A stretch of 34,723 bases of DNA from Clostridia bacterium (GTDB taxonomy: Bacteria; Bacillota; Clostridia; UBA1212), in contig JAGCZO010000079.1 in the NCBI GenBank assembly GCA_017959965.1, forward strand, positions 1 through 34,723, read 5' to 3'. Below the pieces are notes generated by a model that was not told the DNA's origin, did no database searches, and saw nothing but the letters and a program-made list of their open reading frames with translations. Made by a program: the position numbers and the translations under genes. Below, in pieces: positions 31,382 to 34,723 of the stretch (the first letter of the stretch is position 1; each line of letters opens with the position of its first letter).

Positions 31382-33901
31382 TCACTGCTTCGCGGCGATC
31401 AGATTTCCGACGGCGGTTCTGAGCAGGTTGAAAAGCTCGGTATCGGTCTTATAGCTGCCCAGAGACACGGTAAGCTGTTTGATGATAAGATCCGAAGTTC
31501 CTTCGCCGTAAAGTTCGTCAAGGATCGTGAAGTAGTCGTAGTCATCAACGCCGTCGCGTATTGATTCAAGCCTCAGTGAGCCAATGGGGCCCGGATATCC
31601 GTCGCTGCCGTACTTTTCAATGTACTCCGGAAGCGCTCCGCCGGGATAGATCAGAACGCCGTTGCCGTAGGTATCGACCACGGTGCCGCTGACCGCGTGC
31701 TCGTATTTTTTGCTCCACTGCTTGGCGTTTTCCCACTCGTTGCACATGTAGTAGAGGAATCCGTCCACGTCATAGAGCTTCTGCTGCCAGAACAGAAGTC
31801 TGTGCTGGATCGACTCGTCGCTGATGGAGAGAGTAATTTCGGGGTTGTGGGGGAATCTTGTAATGTACCACCAGACCTCATCGCCCTCTTCCTTGGCGGC
31901 AGCCATTCTGCTCTTAAAAGTGCCGAACTTGTTTTCGATGTTCTTTCCGTAGAAGTTGGTGTAAAGAGCGCTATTGTAAGCCTTGTCGGCAAGGGTATTG
32001 AAGAAGTACGTTTTGCCGCACCACACGTTGACGTCATTTTCCAGGTATTTAAAGTAATCGGCATTCGTATTCACCAGCGTGTTGTAGTGCATCGGGATTA
32101 TAAGCTTGTGCACGCCGAAAATATCGGTGTAGATCTTATTGTAGGATATGATCTTGTCGAGCACTGCTTTAGACAGAGGCTCGTCTCCCTCATTGGGGTA
32201 GAAATAAGCCTTGTCCAGCCACTCCTGTTTCTGGGATACCATATTGTAAGCTGCCTGTACGTAAGCTCTGAGATAGGTCTCGTTCTGGGTGGCCTCGGGA
32301 TGTATCTTCCAGCAAAGGGTGTAAGCGTTCATGCGGGGATCGTCAAGATATTGCTTGACTCTTTCATCCCAGAACTGACCCCTCTTTGCGTAAGGAAGAG
32401 TGTAGCAGTTTACTCTGTTCTCAAGAAGATATTCGTAGTACAGAGCGTAAAGATCGTCCTCAAGGCCGTCCTGCGTGGTATTCTCCCTGTTGGCGCCGAC
32501 GATAACAGCCCACTCGTTAAGATCAGTGAGCGTTTTGCAGTTAGAAGCAACAGGCAGTGTGAAATCCCAGACGTAGGCGTAAACAACTGCTTTTTTGATC
32601 TCTTTGCCGTCACTGTCCTTCACAGAAACAGTCGCGGAATACTGACCTGAAGGAGTATTCGCTTTGGATTTCACTTTGATGATAAACATCTGGCTCATGT
32701 CGGCCTTAAGCGAGAACTCATGCTCAAGGACAGGGATGGGATCAGCCACGGTCTTACCCTCAACGTCCTCAAAATACCAGCCGTAGCATATCTCCTTCTC
32801 GAGAACATTGCCAAGGCTGTCCGTGAAATCGGAAATTTCAAGAGTCAGATCCTCCATTGCAACGGGGGCGGCCAGCATCATGTGGCAGCCTTCGATCTCG
32901 TTTTTGGCAAGAAGTATCTGGTATGTATTTCTGCCGTTAGATGTGACAGTCTCGGCGGGTGTGTTGTAATAGGAATGATCGAACCAGAGCACAAGGCCCG
33001 GATCCTCAAATTCAGCCTCCAGAGGATCATTAGGAACGGCGGGCTGAAGGTCTGCGGCTGATGCAAGAAGCGCGGCAGCTCTTTCAGTGTCCTCGTATGT
33101 GAGCTTATTTGGATCGGCGCCCCAGTCCGTGATACCGTCCGGGATAGGCGTCGGCGTAGGTTCTTCGGTGACCTCGGGAGTGGGCTCAGGCGTAGGTTCG
33201 GGAGTGACCTTTGGGGTAAGCTCCACGGGCCAGTTGGCAAGGTAGCGGTTTAAAAGTATCGCGTCCCAGTCCGTTACTTCGTCGTCATGATCTATATCAA
33301 GAACCGAAAGATCGATCTCCACGGGCCAATAAGAAAGATAACGCTCAAACAACATTGCGTCCCAGTCTGTGACCTCTCCGTCGCCGTCAGCGTCGCCAAT
33401 GACTGCCTGCAGTATCGTCACCGTGGTCTCGGCGGAAAGAAAAGCAATCTTATTACCGTTGATGTTTCTTGCTTCGATGTGATCGATGCTCACAAAGTAG
33501 GATCCCGGCGCGGCTGTTTCCTTGGCATGGAAGGTGATCTTGACAAAAGCCCCGTTTGCAGGGTTGTTTTCAAGAGCCAGAGCGTCCGCCCATCTGAGTA
33601 TGTAAGGAGATTTTATATCTTTCGGAGGGGACGTAAAGCCGTTGAAAAGTCCGAGGTCTGTGACGGAAACAAGCTCCAGAGCGTACGTGTCATACGACAC
33701 GGAATTTCTCAGCGAAATAACGCCGGGATTGTTTTCCACGGACACAAACAAATCAAATGTCTTGCCTGCTTTGACGCTCTCGCTGCCGATAATGTAAGCC
33801 GGAACCGATTCTCCGTCTTCCCCGTAAAGGACCGGAGAACCTCCGGAAAATATCGAAAAGGCCATCACAACGACCACTGCAAAGCTCAAAAATCTTTTCA
33901 T
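31382..33901 (-). CDS. Secreted cohesin-dockerin protein with GH123-like (DUF4091) domain
   Basis: This 839-residue protein has a signal peptide (1-27), cohesin-like domain (34-164), dockerin (167-229), Pro/Thr/Glu linker (230-254) and a DUF4091/GH123 region (about 300-835). It is closely similar to the larger GH123-like protein at 21780 but lacks that protein's carbohydrate-binding-type module. The catalytic-type pair is D573-E574 in NEGDEP, slightly altered from the IDEP of its sister. WYITRFPH, the EITLSISD stretch and GSLRLESIRDGVDDYDYF are shared. The second dockerin loop reads DIDHDDEVTDWD, with Asp replacing the usual Gly at loop position 6. It stands apart from the other dockerin genes, separated by the oxidative-stress and transporter genes. 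GGAG precedes the ATG; no convincing promoter was found in the 59 bases upstream. Confidence 0.83.
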   Translation of the reverse strand: MKRFLSFAVVVVMAFSIFSGGSPVLYGEDGESVPAYIIGSESVKAGKTFDLFVSVENNPGVISLRNSVSYDTYALELVSVTDLGLFNGFTSPPKDIKSPYILRWADALALENNPANGAFVKITFHAKETAAPGSYFVSIDHIEARNINGNKIAFLSAETTVTILQAVIGDADGDGEVTDWDAMLFERYLSYWPVEIDLSVLDIDHDDEVTDWDAILLNRYLANWPVELTPKVTPEPTPEPTPEVTEEPTPTPIPDGITDWGADPNKLTYEDTERAAALLASAADLQPAVPNDPLEAEFEDPGLVLWFDHSYYNTPAETVTSNGRNTYQILLAKNEIEGCHMMLAAPVAMEDLTLEISDFTDSLGNVLEKEICYGWYFEDVEGKTVADPIPVLEHEFSLKADMSQMFIIKVKSKANTPSGQYSATVSVKDSDGKEIKKAVVYAYVWDFTLPVASNCKTLTDLNEWAVIVGANRENTTQDGLEDDLYALYYEYLLENRVNCYTLPYAKRGQFWDERVKQYLDDPRMNAYTLCWKIHPEATQNETYLRAYVQAAYNMVSQKQEWLDKAYFYPNEGDEPLSKAVLDKIISYNKIYTDIFGVHKLIIPMHYNTLVNTNADYFKYLENDVNVWCGKTYFFNTLADKAYNSALYTNFYGKNIENKFGTFKSRMAAAKEEGDEVWWYITRFPHNPEITLSISDESIQHRLLFWQQKLYDVDGFLYYMCNEWENAKQWSKKYEHAVSGTVVDTYGNGVLIYPGGALPEYIEKYGSDGYPGPIGSLRLESIRDGVDDYDYFTILDELYGEGTSDLIIKQLTVSLGSYKTDTELFNLLRTAVGNLIAAKQ

Positions 33902-33960
33902 AAGTTTTCTCCTAAAAACGAATTAACAAAACGCCAAAACTTTTACAAGCGGACACGTTA

Positions 33961-34224
33961 TTATTTTAGCGTCTCAAGGGAGTTGCTAGCCTCCCGGACC
34001 GCTATCGCCAGCTGGTCCGCGCAGGAAGTATTCTTATATCCGCAGGTATTGCCTCTGAGAATGGCCTCGATCTTGTCCACGGTCATTCCGTCAACAAGCT
34101 TCGAAACGGCTTTAAGATTACCGTCGCAGCCGCCGACGAAACTAACGTTGGTTATGACGTCGTCATTTATGTCAAAACTGATGGAACGTGAGCAGACGCC
34201 CTTTGTTATGTACGTATATCTCAT
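33961..34224 (-). CDS. TSCPD-domain protein (TIGR03905-like), function unknown
   Basis: This 87-residue protein begins at the ATG at 34222-34224, which has AAGGAGG seven bases upstream; the open frame continues 49 codons further back but without support. It contains the family's TSCADQ motif near 66-71 plus cysteines at 11, 33 and 61. The small TSCPD family is found alone in many Clostridia and as the C-terminal domain of some class II ribonucleotide reductases. Its function is not established to my knowledge. It follows the radical SAM gene by 67 bases and may share its transcript. Confidence 0.75.
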   Translation of the reverse strand: MRYTYITKGVCSRSISFDINDDVITNVSFVGGCDGNLKAVSKLVDGMTVDKIEAILRGNTCGYKNTSCADQLAIAVREASNSLETLK

Positions 34225-34291
34225 AGTTTCCTCCTTAAAGCTCTCTCTCAGGCTCATGACTTGAACCTCGGAGAACATTAAATAATAATCA

Positions 34292-34723
34292 TTATGATCT
34301 TTTCCCGTTGGGGCACAAGGGGTTTTCATAAAGTTTTCCCGTTGTGAAATAATTATAGGACCTGCAGCCACCGGCGCATTTAAAGCCGTAAGCGCAATCG
34401 ACGCAGGCTCCCGTCAACATAGCTTCGTCAAACTGTCTGTTATAGAGGAAAGCGCCGGGATCGGTCCAGATCTCCTCCAGCGTCTTTTCTCTGAGATTGC
34501 CTTCGATAAAGCGGTCGTCGTACATGGACTCGCAGCCTCTCACGTTGCCGATACTGTCGATTCCTATACTTCGAAGGCCTGCCCCGCAGCCCTTAAATAC
34601 CGCGTCTTTTACGCCTCTTACGTATTCCTCTTCCTCAGTGAAATAGCCGATATTGTCGGCGGCGCCAATGTAAAAGAAGCCGTCCTTCGAGTGAGAGCTG
34701 ATAAATCTCAGAACAGACAAAGC
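34292..34723 (-). CDS. Radical SAM/SPASM-domain protein, C-terminal part
   Basis: The frame is open to the right window edge, so the N-terminal radical SAM core is outside. The visible 143 residues form a SPASM domain: KGCGAGLRSIGIDSIGNVRGC at the start, then NLREKTLEEIW, and a closing cluster CVDCAYGFKCAGGC with another cysteine near the end (NPLCPNG). Such domains hold auxiliary iron-sulfur clusters in enzymes that modify peptides or proteins. The target cannot be told here. A small substrate peptide was not seen between this gene and the TSCPD gene. Confidence 0.8.
   Translation of the reverse strand, partial: ALSVLRFISSHSKDGFFYIGAADNIGYFTEEEEYVRGVKDAVFKGCGAGLRSIGIDSIGNVRGCESMYDDRFIEGNLREKTLEEIWTDPGAFLYNRQFDEAMLTGACVDCAYGFKCAGGCRSYNYFTTGKLYENPLCPNGKRS

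Noticed and set aside
31697-32650. + strand open frame of 317 codons within the GH123-like gene
   Set aside because: It is antisense to a well-supported coding sequence and has no start signal or domain of its own.
33287-34264. + strand open frame of 325 codons across the start of a dockerin gene and the TSCPD gene
   Set aside because: It lies antisense to two supported genes and an intergenic promoter-like region, with low-complexity content and no recognisable domain.
34225-34371. N-terminal extension of the TSCPD protein by 49 codons
   Set aside because: It overlaps the radical SAM coding sequence in another frame, and the internal ATG has AAGGAGG at the right distance.

Overview
The window looks like a chromosomal segment of an anaerobic Gram-positive Clostridia, probably an uncultured gut or rumen lineage. 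The evidence is the conserved Firmicutes block def-fmt-rlmN-prpC-prkC-rsgA-rpe, a PASTA-domain Ser/Thr kinase, a superoxide reductase plus rubrerythrin pair for oxygen defence, and secreted enzymes carrying cohesin-like and dockerin modules. All protein genes except one transporter lie on the minus strand. I see no CRISPR array, insertion sequence or prophage. No gap of more than 300 bases lacks a gene; the largest, 16417-16777, holds tRNA-Lys, its promoter and two terminators.

Layout in + coordinates. Positions 12-3942 hold a three-gene sugar operon (GH20 hexosaminidase, GH29 fucosidase, PfkB fructokinase) with its own promoter; none of the three has a signal peptide, so they probably act in the cytoplasm. 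Positions 4004-14268 hold the housekeeping block: rqcH, a degenerate HPr-kinase-like protein, rpe, rsgA, prkC, prpC, rlmN, fmt and def. Positions 14463-16603 hold a small membrane protein, hisS and tRNA-Lys(UUU). Positions 16778-28028 hold four secreted dockerin proteins: a cohesin-dockerin class 3 lipase, a dockerin-only GH123-like protein, a cohesin-dockerin GH123-like protein and a cohesin-dockerin sialate O-acetylesterase-like protein. Positions 28297-31230 hold a DMT transporter (the only + gene), a PuuD-type amidotransferase, rubrerythrin and superoxide reductase. Positions 31382-33901 hold a fourth cohesin-dockerin protein, again GH123-like. At the right edge are a TSCPD protein and the C-terminal part of a radical SAM/SPASM protein.

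The most interesting feature is the family of five secreted proteins. Four carry one cohesin-like domain followed within a few residues by one dockerin and then an enzyme; the fifth carries only the dockerin. All ten dockerin calcium loops have the same Asp-Trp pair at the positions that normally set partner specificity. This suggests one shared recognition code and possibly head-to-tail assembly of the enzymes without a separate scaffoldin. The enzyme set (GH123-like, acetylesterase, lipase, with cytoplasmic GH20 and GH29) points to host-type amino-sugar glycans such as mucin or glycolipids, although substrates are inferred. Two other points deserve attention: PrkC has its third PASTA domain split by a 112-residue Thr-Pro/Glu-Pro repeat, and the thiN position next to rpe is filled by an HprK-like protein whose P-loop is destroyed.
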